DNA of 64,000 nucleotides from Rhodococcus ruber (GTDB lineage Bacteria; Actinomycetota; Actinomycetes; Mycobacteriales; Mycobacteriaceae): contig NZ_JAPWIJ010000001.1 of NCBI RefSeq assembly GCF_027270735.1, positions 186,001 through 250,000 of the forward strand, given 5' to 3'. The position numbers were made by a program, and so were the translations under genes. Shown in pieces: positions 16,362-25,070 of the stretch. A model generated the notes under the pieces. The model saw nothing but the letters and a program-made list of their open reading frames with translations. It had not been told where the DNA came from and searched no databases. Position 1 is the stretch's first letter. Every line of letters starts with the position of its first letter.

Positions 16362-17263
16362 CGTCCACTCCGAACCGCACACCCAAGCGCGCAGGTGCGC
16401 GCAGAGAAGCGTTTGCGGCAGCAGGATTTCTGGCCTCCAGCTACGCACTGTTGGCCGTCTTCGTGCTCGTTCCTCTCGTCGCCGCGTTCGTGGTCAGCCT
16501 GCAGCAGACGGACGGATTCGGGGCAGGAGAGTTCGTCGGGGCAGCCAATTACGCACGCCTGGTCGAGGATCCACTGTTCTGGCGGGCTCTGGTCAACACC
16601 CTGCTGTTCACTGCGTTGGTCACTCCGCTGTCGATGCTGTTCGGACTGATCGCTGCGGTACTGCTCAATTCCGCGTTACCTGCGCGGCCGCTGTGGCGCT
16701 CACTGGTGATCCTGCCGATGGCCGTCTCGGGTGTGGCGACCGGATTGATCGGCATTCTGGTGTTCGACCAGAACTCGGGCGTGCTCAACAATCTGATCGG
16801 TTTCCTCGGGCTGCCTGCAATCGACTGGCAGTCCTCTCCCGGACCGGCTTTCGCGTCGATCGTCATCGCCACTGTGTGGTGGCGCACCGGGTTGAACATG
16901 CTGATCTATCTGGCCGGGCTCCAAGGCCTCGGTCCCGACCTGTACGAGGCAGCCCGGCTGGACGGCGCGAACGCATTTCAACGCTTCCGCAACGTGACGG
17001 TGCCGCTGCTGGGTCCCACCTCGTTCTTCCTGCTGGTGCTCAACGTCATCTATTCGTTCCAGGTGTTCGATCTGGTCTTCGTTCTCACCGGCGGCGGACC
17101 GGGCGGGGCGACATCGGTTCTGGTCACGTACGCCTACGAGACGGGATTCGTCACCCGCGATCAGGGTTACGCCGCGTCGATCGGCATGGTGCTGTTCCTG
17201 TTCGCCCTCACCTTCGCCGCCGCTCAGTGGCGCGCGAGCCGAACGAAGGATCTGGTCGAATGA
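16358..17263 (+). CDS. Sugar ABC transporter permease (MalF/UgpA-type)
   Basis: This 301-residue inner-membrane permease has six spans. The cytoplasmic EAA loop EAARLDGANAFQRFRNVTVP, which docks on the ATPase, is intact (about residues 205-225). The ATG at 16358 overlaps the binding-protein stop and its own stop overlaps the second permease start, a typical coupled order. The first 20 residues are basic and cytoplasmic (TPNRTPKRAGARRE). It pairs with the next gene. Confidence 0.9.
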   Translation: MTSTPNRTPKRAGARREAFAAAGFLASSYALLAVFVLVPLVAAFVVSLQQTDGFGAGEFVGAANYARLVEDPLFWRALVNTLLFTALVTPLSMLFGLIAAVLLNSALPARPLWRSLVILPMAVSGVATGLIGILVFDQNSGVLNNLIGFLGLPAIDWQSSPGPAFASIVIATVWWRTGLNMLIYLAGLQGLGPDLYEAARLDGANAFQRFRNVTVPLLGPTSFFLLVLNVIYSFQVFDLVFVLTGGGPGGATSVLVTYAYETGFVTRDQGYAASIGMVLFLFALTFAAAQWRASRTKDLVE

Positions 17264-18099
17264 GCGGGCCGAGAAACGCGTCCGCTCGCCGGGCACTGGT
17301 GCTGCGCACAGTGATCATCGCCGTCATCGGCCTGATCACCGTAGCGCCGCTGTATTGGATGCTCGCCGTAGCGTTCTCGACTCGCGGCGAGTTGCTGGGC
17401 GGGGGCGAGCTACGATTGTGGCCCCGCCGGGTGACGTGGGAGAACGTCACCCGCGTGTTCGATTCTTTCCCGGTCGCGACGTGGCTCGGCAACTCGATCG
17501 CCATTGCCGTCGTGGTCACGATCATCACCGTCGTCACGAGTCTGCTCGCCGGATATGCGTTCGCGCACTTGAAGTTCCGATTCTCCACGCCGTTGTTCTT
17601 CATCGCGCTCGCCACCTTGGTGCTGCCCGTGCAGGTGATCATGGTGGCGCTGTTCCGCATCGTCGTGGGGCTCGGCCTGTACGGCACGTACTGGGCGGTG
17701 ATCCTGCCGAGCTCGGCCTCGGCGTTCGGGCTGTTTCTCGCGCGCCAGTTCATGCTCGGCATTCCGCGTGAGCTGCTCGAGGCCGCACGCCTGGACGGTG
17801 CCGGGCACTGGCAGATCTTCCGACGAGTCGTGCTGCCCTTGTCGGGGCCCTTGATCGCCGTCCTCGCCTTCATGAGCCTGCTGCAATCGTGGAACGACTT
17901 CGCGTGGCCGCTGATCGCGCTGCGGGAGAACGAGCTGTTCACACTGCCCATCGGTCTGCTGTACCTGCAGGGCCAAGCGAACAGCGATTACGGTGCCACG
18001 ATGGCGTTCGCGCTGATCAACGTCGTGCCGATGGCGCTGCTGTTCCTGTTCTTCCAGAAGTACTTCATCGCCGGATTCGCACGCAGCGGGATCAAGTAG
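17260..18099 (+). CDS. Sugar ABC transporter permease (MalG/UgpE-type)
   Basis: This 279-residue permease has six spans and the EAA loop EAARLDGAGHWQIFRRVVLP (about residues 172-192), and FQKYFIAGFARSGIK at the C-terminus, a common ending in this subfamily. The ATG at 17260 overlaps the upstream stop. No ATP-binding subunit gene follows, so the importer must borrow an ATPase encoded elsewhere, as actinobacterial sugar importers do with MsiK/UgpC-type proteins. An imperfect hairpin (about 18103-18123) follows the stop. Confidence 0.9.
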   Translation: MSGPRNASARRALVLRTVIIAVIGLITVAPLYWMLAVAFSTRGELLGGGELRLWPRRVTWENVTRVFDSFPVATWLGNSIAIAVVVTIITVVTSLLAGYAFAHLKFRFSTPLFFIALATLVLPVQVIMVALFRIVVGLGLYGTYWAVILPSSASAFGLFLARQFMLGIPRELLEAARLDGAGHWQIFRRVVLPLSGPLIAVLAFMSLLQSWNDFAWPLIALRENELFTLPIGLLYLQGQANSDYGATMAFALINVVPMALLFLFFQKYFIAGFARSGIK

Positions 18100-18215
18100 G
18101 TCCCCTTCAGGGCGCCTGAGGGTGGGTGAGGTGCCCCGCCGGTTATGGTGCAAGCGACTACGAGGTCGCAGCCTGTGCCGTGGCCCGCCACCGTGAGCGA
18201 AGGGGATCGTACGAC

Positions 18216-18983
18216 GTGGAGATTTCAGGAACAGCAGCACTTGTCACCGGTGGGGCGTCCGGCCTCGGAGCCGCAACGGCCGCACGTCTGGCCGCCGCAG
18301 GCGTCACCGTGTTCGGCCTCGACCTGCCACAGTCCATCGAGCGCGCCGGAGACAGCGTCCCGGCAGGGGTGACTCTGCTGCCCGCGGACGTCACCAGCGA
18401 AGCCGAGGTGGAGGCCGCACTGGACACCATCGTCGAATCCGGTGTGCCGCTGCGCATCGTCGTCAACTGCGCGGGCGTGGGCTGGGCGGGTCGTATCCTG
18501 TCCAAGAAGGGACCGCACGACCTCGAGCTGTTCCGCACCGTCATCACCATCAACCTGCTCGGCACGTTCAACGTGATGCGACTGGCCGCGAACCGGATGC
18601 AGTCGCAGTCCACCGTCGACGACGCAGGCCAGCGCGGCGTCGTCGTCAACACCGCATCGGTGGCCGCATTCGAGGGCCAGATCGGCCAGATCGCCTACAC
18701 CGCCTCCAAGGGCGGCGTGCACGCGATGACCATCACCGCGGCCCGCGACCTGGCCCAGGTCGGCATCCGCGTCAACACCATCGCCCCCGGCATCGTCGAC
18801 ACTCCGATGCTCGCGGGCGTCACCGAGGAATACCGTCAGGGCCTCGAGGCGTCGGTGCCGTTCCCCTCGCGACTGGCTCAGCCCAGCGAGTACGCCCAGC
18901 TCGTCCAGATGATCGCCGAGCACGACTACCTCAACGGCGAGACCATCCGGATGGACGGCGCAATCCGCATGGCTCCGCGCTAG
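18216..18983 (+). CDS. Short-chain dehydrogenase/reductase (3-hydroxyacyl-CoA dehydrogenase-like)
   Basis: This 255-residue classical SDR has the nucleotide-binding TGGASGLG (residues 11-18), an NCAGVG motif, catalytic Tyr161 and Lys165 in YTASKGG, and NTIAPGIVDTPM after the active site. The overall pattern, including the insert GRILSKKGPHDLELFRTV, resembles type-2 3-hydroxyacyl-CoA dehydrogenases (HSD17B10-like), which oxidise (S)-3-hydroxyacyl-CoA with NAD+. The GTG at 18216 follows the ribosome site GAAGGGGA. Substrate choice is inferred. A strong hairpin ends the transcript. Confidence 0.88.
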   Translation: MEISGTAALVTGGASGLGAATAARLAAAGVTVFGLDLPQSIERAGDSVPAGVTLLPADVTSEAEVEAALDTIVESGVPLRIVVNCAGVGWAGRILSKKGPHDLELFRTVITINLLGTFNVMRLAANRMQSQSTVDDAGQRGVVVNTASVAAFEGQIGQIAYTASKGGVHAMTITAARDLAQVGIRVNTIAPGIVDTPMLAGVTEEYRQGLEASVPFPSRLAQPSEYAQLVQMIAEHDYLNGETIRMDGAIRMAPR

Positions 18984-18996
18984 GGTTCTCGCCGCC

Positions 18997-19028
18997 GCGT
19001 GGCCCCGCTTCTTCAGGCGGGGTCACGC
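18997..19028. terminator. Terminator between the SDR and RecB-like nuclease genes
   Basis: A 12-bp stem with one G-T wobble (18997-19008 with 19017-19028) closes on an 8-base loop. It overlaps the stop of the convergent minus-strand nuclease gene and can serve both strands. Confidence 0.8.
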
Positions 19029-20672
19029 GCGAGCGCGCAGGTCCGCCACGGTCGGGATCTCCTTTTCGGCGCGGTCGGTCATCCACTCGCGCAGCACTTT
19101 TGTTGCCAGCACGTCGTCCTCGTTGTAGACGAGCAGCCGCTCGCGCTGGGTGTGGTCGGGATCCGCGTCGTAGCCGACGGCCTCGCGGTACCAGCCCATC
19201 GACGCCTCGCCGCCGGCCTCGTCGTCGCGCCACGCGAACCCCGCTACCGGTGCAATCTTCTTCAGGCCTTTGCCGTTCGGGCAGATGAATTGATCGCTCA
19301 CGGCCTGATAGACGTCCACCCACTGCTCGCTGTCGATGAATTGGCGAATCTCCGCCTCGGTGGGCACCCCGGGGACGTCGGCGAATCGGCGGGCCGAATC
19401 GAGCAACCACTTGTCCTCGGCTTGACGCGAATAGCAGTACGCCGCAAAGGTTTTGCCGCGAGCAGCAGCATCGGCCCTGGTGTCCATCAACCAGTTCCAG
19501 AACACCGCGAACGAGCGGCCCTCGTCCACCGTAGGTAGCGGATCCCAGGTGACGAAGCCCCGGTACGTCGGCGGCGGGCCACCCACTTCGGTGAGCAACG
19601 TGCCCCACAGGTAGGCACCGTGTTCCTGGTAGCTCTCCATGTCGACGTCCACCTCGACGTCGGCGCGGTGCACCGAGACGGTCTCGGACCGCCGGAGCAG
19701 GGGCACGTCGGCTCGCCAGGCCAGCGCCGCGGACACCGCGTCGTCGAAGTTTCCGAACGGCCACTCCTCGGGAGCCGGACCGGTCCACAGCGCCAACTCG
19801 TCGATGGTGCGCACACCCGCAGCGCGCAACACGTCCGCCCGCGAACCCGACGCGACCAGCGAGACGTCGCGAACGGCTTCGAGCTGCGGTTTGCAGTCGA
19901 ACCACCATGCACACGAACGACATTCGCTCACCTGGGAGGGAACGGTGAACGCACTGCCCTGGGCGACGGCGAGCCGATCGGCGAAGCGGGTGTCGTATTC
20001 ATCGAGGGCCGTGGTGAGATCGTGAACCAGCATGCACTCGCCGCGATAGCCCACTGCGCCCCCGACGGGTGAGGACGGTTCCAATCCCTCGTGGGCCAGC
20101 ATGCGGTACAGATGGGCGAGCCGTAACTGGTCGCGCAACTGACTGCGCACCTTCCGGGTCTCGTCGACGGCCGGAGCCCAGTGCGTCAGCGGTGTGGTTC
20201 GGGCGCCGCGTCCCGGATCGGTGACCTTGTGGTTGACGACGATCACCGGGATGTATCCGCCCGCCGCGTCGCGCACCAGGAGTTCGCTACGGCCACGCCG
20301 ACCGGTATCGCGCTCGAGAGGCAGCACCGCGTTCCATATCCGCTCGACTCCGGCCCGGCAGGCCGCCACAGTGGCATCGGCCGCGGCACGCGCCGTAAGC
20401 TCGTCGATTTCGGTCCAGTCCATCGGATCTGCCACAGCCAACTGCGTGCGGATGTTCTCGCGGTGCGCCTGCGCTGCTTCCCGGCGCTGGCGGACGCCCG
20501 GATTCTCGGGTTCGCCGCGCAGCAACGATCCGTAGGCGGTATCGAGGTAGAGCCGGTGACGGCAGCGCGTCAACGATCCGGCGTCGAGCAGCACGGGAGA
20601 TGACAGCTCGAGAGATGACAGCTCGAGAGATGACACCGAGGCACCTCGTTGACCGTTCACACTCCAAGACAC
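19023..20672 (-). CDS. TM0106-family RecB-like putative nuclease
   Basis: This 549-residue protein matches the TM0106 family. The N-terminal half is RecB-nuclease-like with a Cys pair (ECRSCAWWFDC, about residue 262) that could belong to a Fe-S or zinc site. The C-terminal half is an RNase H-like domain of the YprB type (VDMESYQEHGAYLWG, AYCYSRQAEDKWLLD, YNEDDVLATKVLREW with acidic catalytic-type residues). A role in DNA repair or processing is inferred. The GTG at 20672 gives the longest frame; nearby in-frame GTGs are alternatives. The extreme N-terminus contains SLELSSLELSS, from a 15-bp tandem repeat, and may not all be translated. Confidence 0.85.
   Translation of the reverse strand: MSWSVNGQRGASVSSLELSSLELSSPVLLDAGSLTRCRHRLYLDTAYGSLLRGEPENPGVRQRREAAQAHRENIRTQLAVADPMDWTEIDELTARAAADATVAACRAGVERIWNAVLPLERDTGRRGRSELLVRDAAGGYIPVIVVNHKVTDPGRGARTTPLTHWAPAVDETRKVRSQLRDQLRLAHLYRMLAHEGLEPSSPVGGAVGYRGECMLVHDLTTALDEYDTRFADRLAVAQGSAFTVPSQVSECRSCAWWFDCKPQLEAVRDVSLVASGSRADVLRAAGVRTIDELALWTGPAPEEWPFGNFDDAVSAALAWRADVPLLRRSETVSVHRADVEVDVDMESYQEHGAYLWGTLLTEVGGPPPTYRGFVTWDPLPTVDEGRSFAVFWNWLMDTRADAAARGKTFAAYCYSRQAEDKWLLDSARRFADVPGVPTEAEIRQFIDSEQWVDVYQAVSDQFICPNGKGLKKIAPVAGFAWRDDEAGGEASMGWYREAVGYDADPDHTQRERLLVYNEDDVLATKVLREWMTDRAEKEIPTVADLRARA
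20597..20635. repeat. 15-bp tandem repeat at the start of the RecB-like nuclease gene
   Basis: Two exact copies of GAGATGACAGCTCGA (20597-20611, 20612-20626) and a 9-base partial third copy lie in tandem. The unit is a multiple of three, so copy-number change would keep the frame and only lengthen a Ser/Leu/Glu stretch. Confidence 0.85.
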
Positions 20673-20768
20673 TAGGTCAGCCCTCCGACAGCCTGCACAG
20701 ATCAGCGCCCGTTAGGCTGTGTCGAACGCACCGTTTCCGCCGAGCAGTACATGTCAGGAGCCTTGTCG

Positions 20769-21419
20769 ATGGGTTTGTTCCGTAAGCGTAAGGGTCGTGC
20801 CACTCGCAAGGCAGAGGCCAAGGCTCTCAAGCACAAGGCCACTCTGGAAGCGAAGCTCGGCGCCAAGAACGAGCGCAAGCAGCTGAAGTCGATCGCCAAA
20901 GCGCAGAGCAAGCTCAGCGCAGTGGAGGCGAAGTCGCAGAAGAATGTCGAGAAGGCGCAGGTATCGGCTCTGCGGGCGCAGCAGAAGGCTGCCGCTCAGG
21001 GCACGCTCAACGTGGCGCAGATCCGTAAGTACCTCGGCATCGCTCGGCTGCTGTTGCCGGTGCTCGCTCCGATCGCCTACCGCGCAGCCACCGTCGTCCG
21101 GGGGCAGCTGGACAGCCGCAAGGCGCAGCAGATGGGTGTCGCGCCGGATCAGCTCAGTGAGTACACCGGCCACGGCGGCAAGCTCAGTGCCCGCATCGCC
21201 GGGGCGGAGAAGTCGCTGAGCACCATCGGTGCGCGCCACTCCGATCCCGAGACCAAGAGTTTCGGGGCCGCCATCAGCGAGCGCCTGGACGATCTGACGA
21301 CCGCTGTACGTGCGTCGGAGCAGATGCCGCCCGCTCGCCGCAAGACCGCCCACGCGGCCATCTCCGCAGAGCTCGACGGCATCGAAGCCGATCTGCTGGC
21401 CCGCCTCGGCGTGCGCTGA
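20769..21419 (+). CDS. DUF6474 family protein
   Basis: This 216-residue, strongly basic, helical protein is of unknown function. The N-terminal 80 residues are Lys/Ala-rich and coiled-coil-like (KAEAKALKHKATLEAKLG, KSIAKAQSKLSAVEAK). A hydrophobic stretch (YLGIARLLLPVLAPIAYRA, about residues 87-105) may be a membrane or hydrophobic helix, followed by a second helical region. The ATG at 20769 sits 8 bases after AGGAG and is preferred to the ATG at 20751. It precedes the copper cluster by only 14 bases and could be co-transcribed, although nothing in it suggests copper. Confidence 0.78.
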   Translation: MGLFRKRKGRATRKAEAKALKHKATLEAKLGAKNERKQLKSIAKAQSKLSAVEAKSQKNVEKAQVSALRAQQKAAAQGTLNVAQIRKYLGIARLLLPVLAPIAYRAATVVRGQLDSRKAQQMGVAPDQLSEYTGHGGKLSARIAGAEKSLSTIGARHSDPETKSFGAAISERLDDLTTAVRASEQMPPARRKTAHAAISAELDGIEADLLARLGVR

Positions 21420-21433
21420 CTTTTGCACAACAG

Positions 21434-21955
21434 ATGACCGACTGCTCTGCCGCCCCGCTTCGCGGCGGAGCTGTCGGTATCGTCACCGCGGCGCTCGCTG
21501 TGGCCGCGCACGGCATGGCCGGCGGCGGTTGGCCCGACGGTGCCGCCCTGGCCCTGCTGGTCGTCGTCAGCATCGGTGTCGGGGCCATGACGGCAGTACC
21601 GAGACGGTCGACGGTTCTGCTCCCGGCCTTGATGGGCGGCCAACTTCTTGCCCACATGGCACTGAGCTTGCGCCACATGCCCGGCATGCTGCACAGCCAC
21701 TCGCTACTCCCCAGCACAGCGATGATTGCCTTCCACGCGGCCGCGTCGGTGGTCGCGGCGCTGCTGATCGCCGCCGCAGAACGCCTCTACGGCCCGATCA
21801 CGTCCATCGTCCGCGCGGTACTCGCGCTCCTCACTCCCCTGCCCGACGGTTCCGCCGTCGGTCGCGTGTCCATGTCCGTTGCGTTGCCGTCGATCCACGG
21901 CATCGCATTGGACTGGGCCATTTCTCGTCGCGGACCCCCGATATCGGCGTACTGA
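21434..21955 (+). CDS. Small membrane protein of the copper cluster
   Basis: This 173-residue hydrophobic protein has four or five spans (IVTAALAVAAHG, ALALLVVVSIGVGAM, TVLLPALMGGQLLAHMAL, MIAFHAAASVVAALLIAAA). A His/Met-rich loop, HMALSLRHMPGMLHSHS, is the most distinctive part and resembles the metal-rich loops of copper-handling membrane proteins. It starts 14 bases after the DUF6474 gene and lies 47 bases before ycnI, so it probably belongs to the copper operon. The copper link is inferred from the loop and context; the family is not recognised with certainty. Confidence 0.72.
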   Translation: MTDCSAAPLRGGAVGIVTAALAVAAHGMAGGGWPDGAALALLVVVSIGVGAMTAVPRRSTVLLPALMGGQLLAHMALSLRHMPGMLHSHSLLPSTAMIAFHAAASVVAALLIAAAERLYGPITSIVRAVLALLTPLPDGSAVGRVSMSVALPSIHGIALDWAISRRGPPISAY

Positions 21956-22002
21956 CCGACATCCCTTTCCGCACTTCTCCACACAGAAATGACCCAATAC
22001 TC

Positions 22003-22668
22003 ATGAAGAGCTCTCTTTCCCGTGCCCTGTTCGTCTCCGGGGCCACCGTCGGCGCGCTGCTGATCGGCGCAGGCGCAGCATCGGCACACGTCGTCGTCTC
22101 TGCTCCCGACGCCGAGCAGGGCGGTTACTCGGTTCTGACGTTCCGTGTTCCCACCGAGTCCGACACCGCCGCGACCAGTTCGGTCAAGGTCACCCTGCCG
22201 GGCCTCAATTCTGCTCGTACGCAGCCCATCCCGGGTTGGACGTCCACCGTCGAGAAGGACTCGGCCGATCTCGCGGTGTCGGTGACATGGACGGCGAACC
22301 CCGGTGCCGAGGTCGGCCCCGGTCAGTTCCAGCAGTTCCTGCTCTCGGCGGGCCCGCTGCCCGAGGAGGAAACCGTCTCCTTCCCGGCCACGCAGACCTA
22401 CACCGACGGTGAGGTCGTCGAGTGGAACGAGCCCATGGCGCAGGACGGCAGCGAGCCCGAATTGCCTGCTCCCACTCTGACTCTCGCCGCGGCCAGCGGC
22501 GAGGCGCACGGTGGCATCCAGTCGGCGACCACCGAGACCGCCGAGACATCGACGCAGGCGTCCTCTTCGGACACCACTGCCCGCTGGCTCGCCGGCGTCG
22601 GACTGGTGCTCGGAGCCGTCGGCGCAGGCCTCGGCATCGGCGCAACGATCCGGGCCAGGCGCTCGTGA
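22003..22668 (+). CDS. ycnI: YcnI-family secreted, membrane-anchored copper-binding protein
   Basis: This 221-residue protein has a signal peptide ending ASAHVVV, so His becomes the mature N-terminus, the copper ligand in this family (DUF1775). Other blocks are TFRVPTESDTAATSSVKVTLP and IPGWTSTVEK (the conserved Trp region). A Thr/Ser-rich linker and a C-terminal span (WLAGVGLVLGAVGAGLGIGA) anchor it. The ATG at 22003 starts the signal peptide. Its stop overlaps the copC start (GTGA), implying coupled expression. It probably passes copper outside the membrane to CopC/CopD. Confidence 0.88.
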   Translation: MKSSLSRALFVSGATVGALLIGAGAASAHVVVSAPDAEQGGYSVLTFRVPTESDTAATSSVKVTLPGLNSARTQPIPGWTSTVEKDSADLAVSVTWTANPGAEVGPGQFQQFLLSAGPLPEEETVSFPATQTYTDGEVVEWNEPMAQDGSEPELPAPTLTLAAASGEAHGGIQSATTETAETSTQASSSDTTARWLAGVGLVLGAVGAGLGIGATIRARRS

Positions 22669-23210
22669 GGACGCTGGTCTTTTCTACGAAGACACTGGTC
22701 GTCTCGGTCGCAGCGCTGCTGACACTGCTGATCGCCGCCCCCATCGCGTCGGCGCACTCGCAGGTCACCGGATACACCCCGGCCGACGGCTCCTCCCTCG
22801 ACGCGTCTCCGGCCACGGCCTCGGTGACGTTCAACGAGGTACCGCAGTCGCAGTTCGCCACGCTCAACGTCGTCGGACCCGACGGCAACATCTGGTCGAA
22901 GGGCGACGCTCGCATCGAGGGCCAGAGTGTCGTCGTCGATGTCGGCGAGCTGGGACCGACCGGCGAATACACCCTCGCCTACCGCATCACCTCGGCCGAC
23001 GGTCATCCGGTGAGCGGCACTGCGACGTTCACGCTGACTCAGGAGGGTTCGGGAACGCCAGGGGCACCGGCCGACGCGTCGGGCACCTCGGAAGAGTCCG
23101 AGGGCGGGTTCCTCGGCGGCTACGGACACATCGTGTTGATCGTGGTCGCGGTTCTGGCCTTCGCGGGCGCGTTGGGGTTCGCCCTGCGTAAGCCGAAGAC
23201 CCAGAAGTAG
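22665..23210 (+). CDS. copC: CopC-domain copper-binding protein
   Basis: This 181-residue protein has a signal peptide cleaved at ASA/HSQVTGY, giving the N-terminal His that ligates Cu(II) in CopC. The later DGHPVSG supplies the second conserved His. A Gly/Ser-rich linker and a C-terminal span (IVLIVVAVLAFAGALGFAL) with a basic tail anchor it. The GTG at 22665 overlaps the ycnI stop. CopC delivers copper to or from CopD, encoded 8 bases downstream. Confidence 0.92.
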   Translation: MRTLVFSTKTLVVSVAALLTLLIAAPIASAHSQVTGYTPADGSSLDASPATASVTFNEVPQSQFATLNVVGPDGNIWSKGDARIEGQSVVVDVGELGPTGEYTLAYRITSADGHPVSGTATFTLTQEGSGTPGAPADASGTSEESEGGFLGGYGHIVLIVVAVLAFAGALGFALRKPKTQK

Positions 23211-23217
23211 GACCGAC

Positions 23218-24171
23218 GTGGCTGCGGTGAGCGAAAGAAGCGTTCGGCTCGTGCTCGCCGCCGCAGCCGCGTCGTTACTGGGGGTGGCGGCCGCATTCGC
23301 GCTCGCGTACCCCACCTTCCCCGGCGGTTCGTCGTGGCTACGGGTGATCGCGGTGGCCTCGGGTTCGGTGGTGTTGGGGTTCGGCGTTCTCGCTGTCATG
23401 GACGCCAATTCCGATTCCGGACGCCCCGCCGTCGACCCGCCGGTGATGTGGCGAGCGATCGGATTCCTGTCTGGGCTGTGGGCGGTTGCAGAGTTCGTTC
23501 TGCTCATCGCGGCCGCTGCAGATTCTGCCGGTCGCACTCCGTTGACGTTGTCGCCGAGCGCATTCACCTCGTTCGCGGCCGAGATCTCCGTTGGTCGACT
23601 GGGGACGGCGACGGTGATTCTTGCGCTCGCCCTGTGCGCCATCGGAGTGGCCGGCTACCGACGTGAGGCGGACTGGTCTCCGATTCCGGTGATCGTGTTG
23701 GCGTCCCTCGCCCTGGTCGCGCGCCCGATCACCGGCCACATGTCGCAGTTTGCGTTCGGCTCCATCGCCGTTGCAGTACATGTGTTGTTCGCATCGGTGT
23801 GGCTCGGCGTTCTCGGCGCGATGGCGCTGAGTCTGCGGAGCAAGTCCGCCTGGGCGACGCTGCTGCCGGTCTACTCCATGATCGCTTTCTGGTGCGTACT
23901 CGCAGTCGCCGGCACCGGCGTGCTGGACGCGGTCCTCAAGCTGGACAGCATCGCCGCCGCGGTCGAGACCGGTTACGGCCGAATCGTTCTCGCCAAGGTT
24001 CTGGTCACCGTGATCCTCGTCGCGGTGGCCAACCGAATCCGCCGGACGTGGTTACCCAGCGCCGCCGCGCACCGATCCACCGTGGAGTACTCATTGGGCC
24101 GCGCAGCCTCGCACGTGTGCCTGCTGGCGGTGGCGTTCGGCCTGGCGGCGGCGCTGGCAACCACGGCCTGA
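23218..24171 (+). CDS. copD: CopD family copper-transport membrane protein
   Basis: This 317-residue protein has about eight spans. The GTG at 23218 lies 8 bases after copC. The CopD-like core appears in GRLGTATVILALALCAIG, HVLFASVWLGVLGAMAL (the conserved His-x-x-x-x-x-Trp stretch) and YGRIVLAKVLVTVILVAVANRIRR. CopC-CopD systems move copper across the membrane, and the YcnI-CopC-CopD order is common in actinobacteria. No copper-sensing operator could be identified, so regulation is open. Confidence 0.9.
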   Translation: MAAVSERSVRLVLAAAAASLLGVAAAFALAYPTFPGGSSWLRVIAVASGSVVLGFGVLAVMDANSDSGRPAVDPPVMWRAIGFLSGLWAVAEFVLLIAAAADSAGRTPLTLSPSAFTSFAAEISVGRLGTATVILALALCAIGVAGYRREADWSPIPVIVLASLALVARPITGHMSQFAFGSIAVAVHVLFASVWLGVLGAMALSLRSKSAWATLLPVYSMIAFWCVLAVAGTGVLDAVLKLDSIAAAVETGYGRIVLAKVLVTVILVAVANRIRRTWLPSAAAHRSTVEYSLGRAASHVCLLAVAFGLAAALATTA

Positions 24172-24269
24172 CAAAGGCGGTAGTTCCGGAACACGAACGG
24201 TCCCGGTGCATAACAAGGTTGGATCGACGCAGATGGCGCGTTCACCGTCTCATTACCTGTCCAGACGGG

Positions 24270-25070
24270 CTACTGAGCGGTTGCCCGCCTGCTGACCCCT
24301 AGCAATGCAAACGGAACGAGGGAGTCCGGGTCGATCCAGGCCGACCAGTAGCCGCCGCGGACAGGGAAGCTGAACAGCAGCGCGGAGCCGCCCTGGCGGG
24401 TGCGAGCTATGGTCTCCTCGAAGCCTACGACGTTGGACAGGCCGTAGCCCTCTCGGTTCGCTTCGAGATAGTCGGCGGACGTCCGCAGATCGACGACATA
24501 GGTCGCAGTAGTTGTCTCCTGCCCGCGCGCTCCCTCCAGGTCGCTGATGAATGATGCCAGAATCGGTTCTGGCAGTTGAGAAGCCGGCGCGGCAGCCAGA
24601 AGTTTCTCAATCGTCAAGGTGCGCTCGTCCGGCTGCGATGAGGGCTCGCGGAACACTCCGTCTGCATCGGTGTGGTCTGCGAAGTCGGCAAAATCCAGAT
24701 TCGCGATCGACAGATTGTTCTCGACCGGCGCGAGGTGTTCGGGAGCTACCCGGAAGCTGTTCGATTCCTCGGACTCGTCGCCTTCCGCCGGGTCGGTGTT
24801 CAGCACGAGGATGGGTCGTTCCGGATCCGCGAACGTCCGCGCGTCGGCAACGAAAAGGTACCCGCTGTCGACGTCGAGGTCGAGCAGCATATTGACGGTC
24901 CAACCGTCGAACTCGCGGTCGTCCACTGTAGTCAGTACCGCTTGCGCATCGAACCCCCCTGGCTGGACACGAACAGCCTGCGCATCCTGCATCAGAGTTC
25001 GCCACGCCGCATCGTCGGTGAAATCGGTCCGGACCAAGATCGATTGTCCGTGAGGAAGATTGGGAGACAT
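24270..25070 (-). CDS. DUF6924-domain protein
   Basis: This 266-residue cytoplasmic protein matches DUF6924 in its first half: ILVRTDFTDDAAWRTLM at the N-terminus, GYLFVADARTFADPERPILV in the middle and VENNLSIANLDFADFADHTD, with VFREP after it. The second half (about residues 150-266) is an unrecognised domain ending in GGYWSAWIDPDSLVPFALLG. No function is known for DUF6924. It is convergent with copD and divergent from the small secreted protein. Base composition is slightly lower in G+C than the copper cluster, fitting an accessory segment that continues through the RM system. Confidence 0.72.
   Translation of the reverse strand: MSPNLPHGQSILVRTDFTDDAAWRTLMQDAQAVRVQPGGFDAQAVLTTVDDREFDGWTVNMLLDLDVDSGYLFVADARTFADPERPILVLNTDPAEGDESEESNSFRVAPEHLAPVENNLSIANLDFADFADHTDADGVFREPSSQPDERTLTIEKLLAAAPASQLPEPILASFISDLEGARGQETTTATYVVDLRTSADYLEANREGYGLSNVVGFEETIARTRQGGSALLFSFPVRGGYWSAWIDPDSLVPFALLGVSRRATAQ

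Noticed and set aside
13890..16448. 852-residue open frame on the minus strand opposite the kinase-like genes and the sugar-binding gene
   Set aside because: It runs antisense to well-supported genes, is rich in Arg, Gln and Gly with no domain-like blocks, and has no ribosome site. Such long antisense frames are common in high-GC codon patterns.
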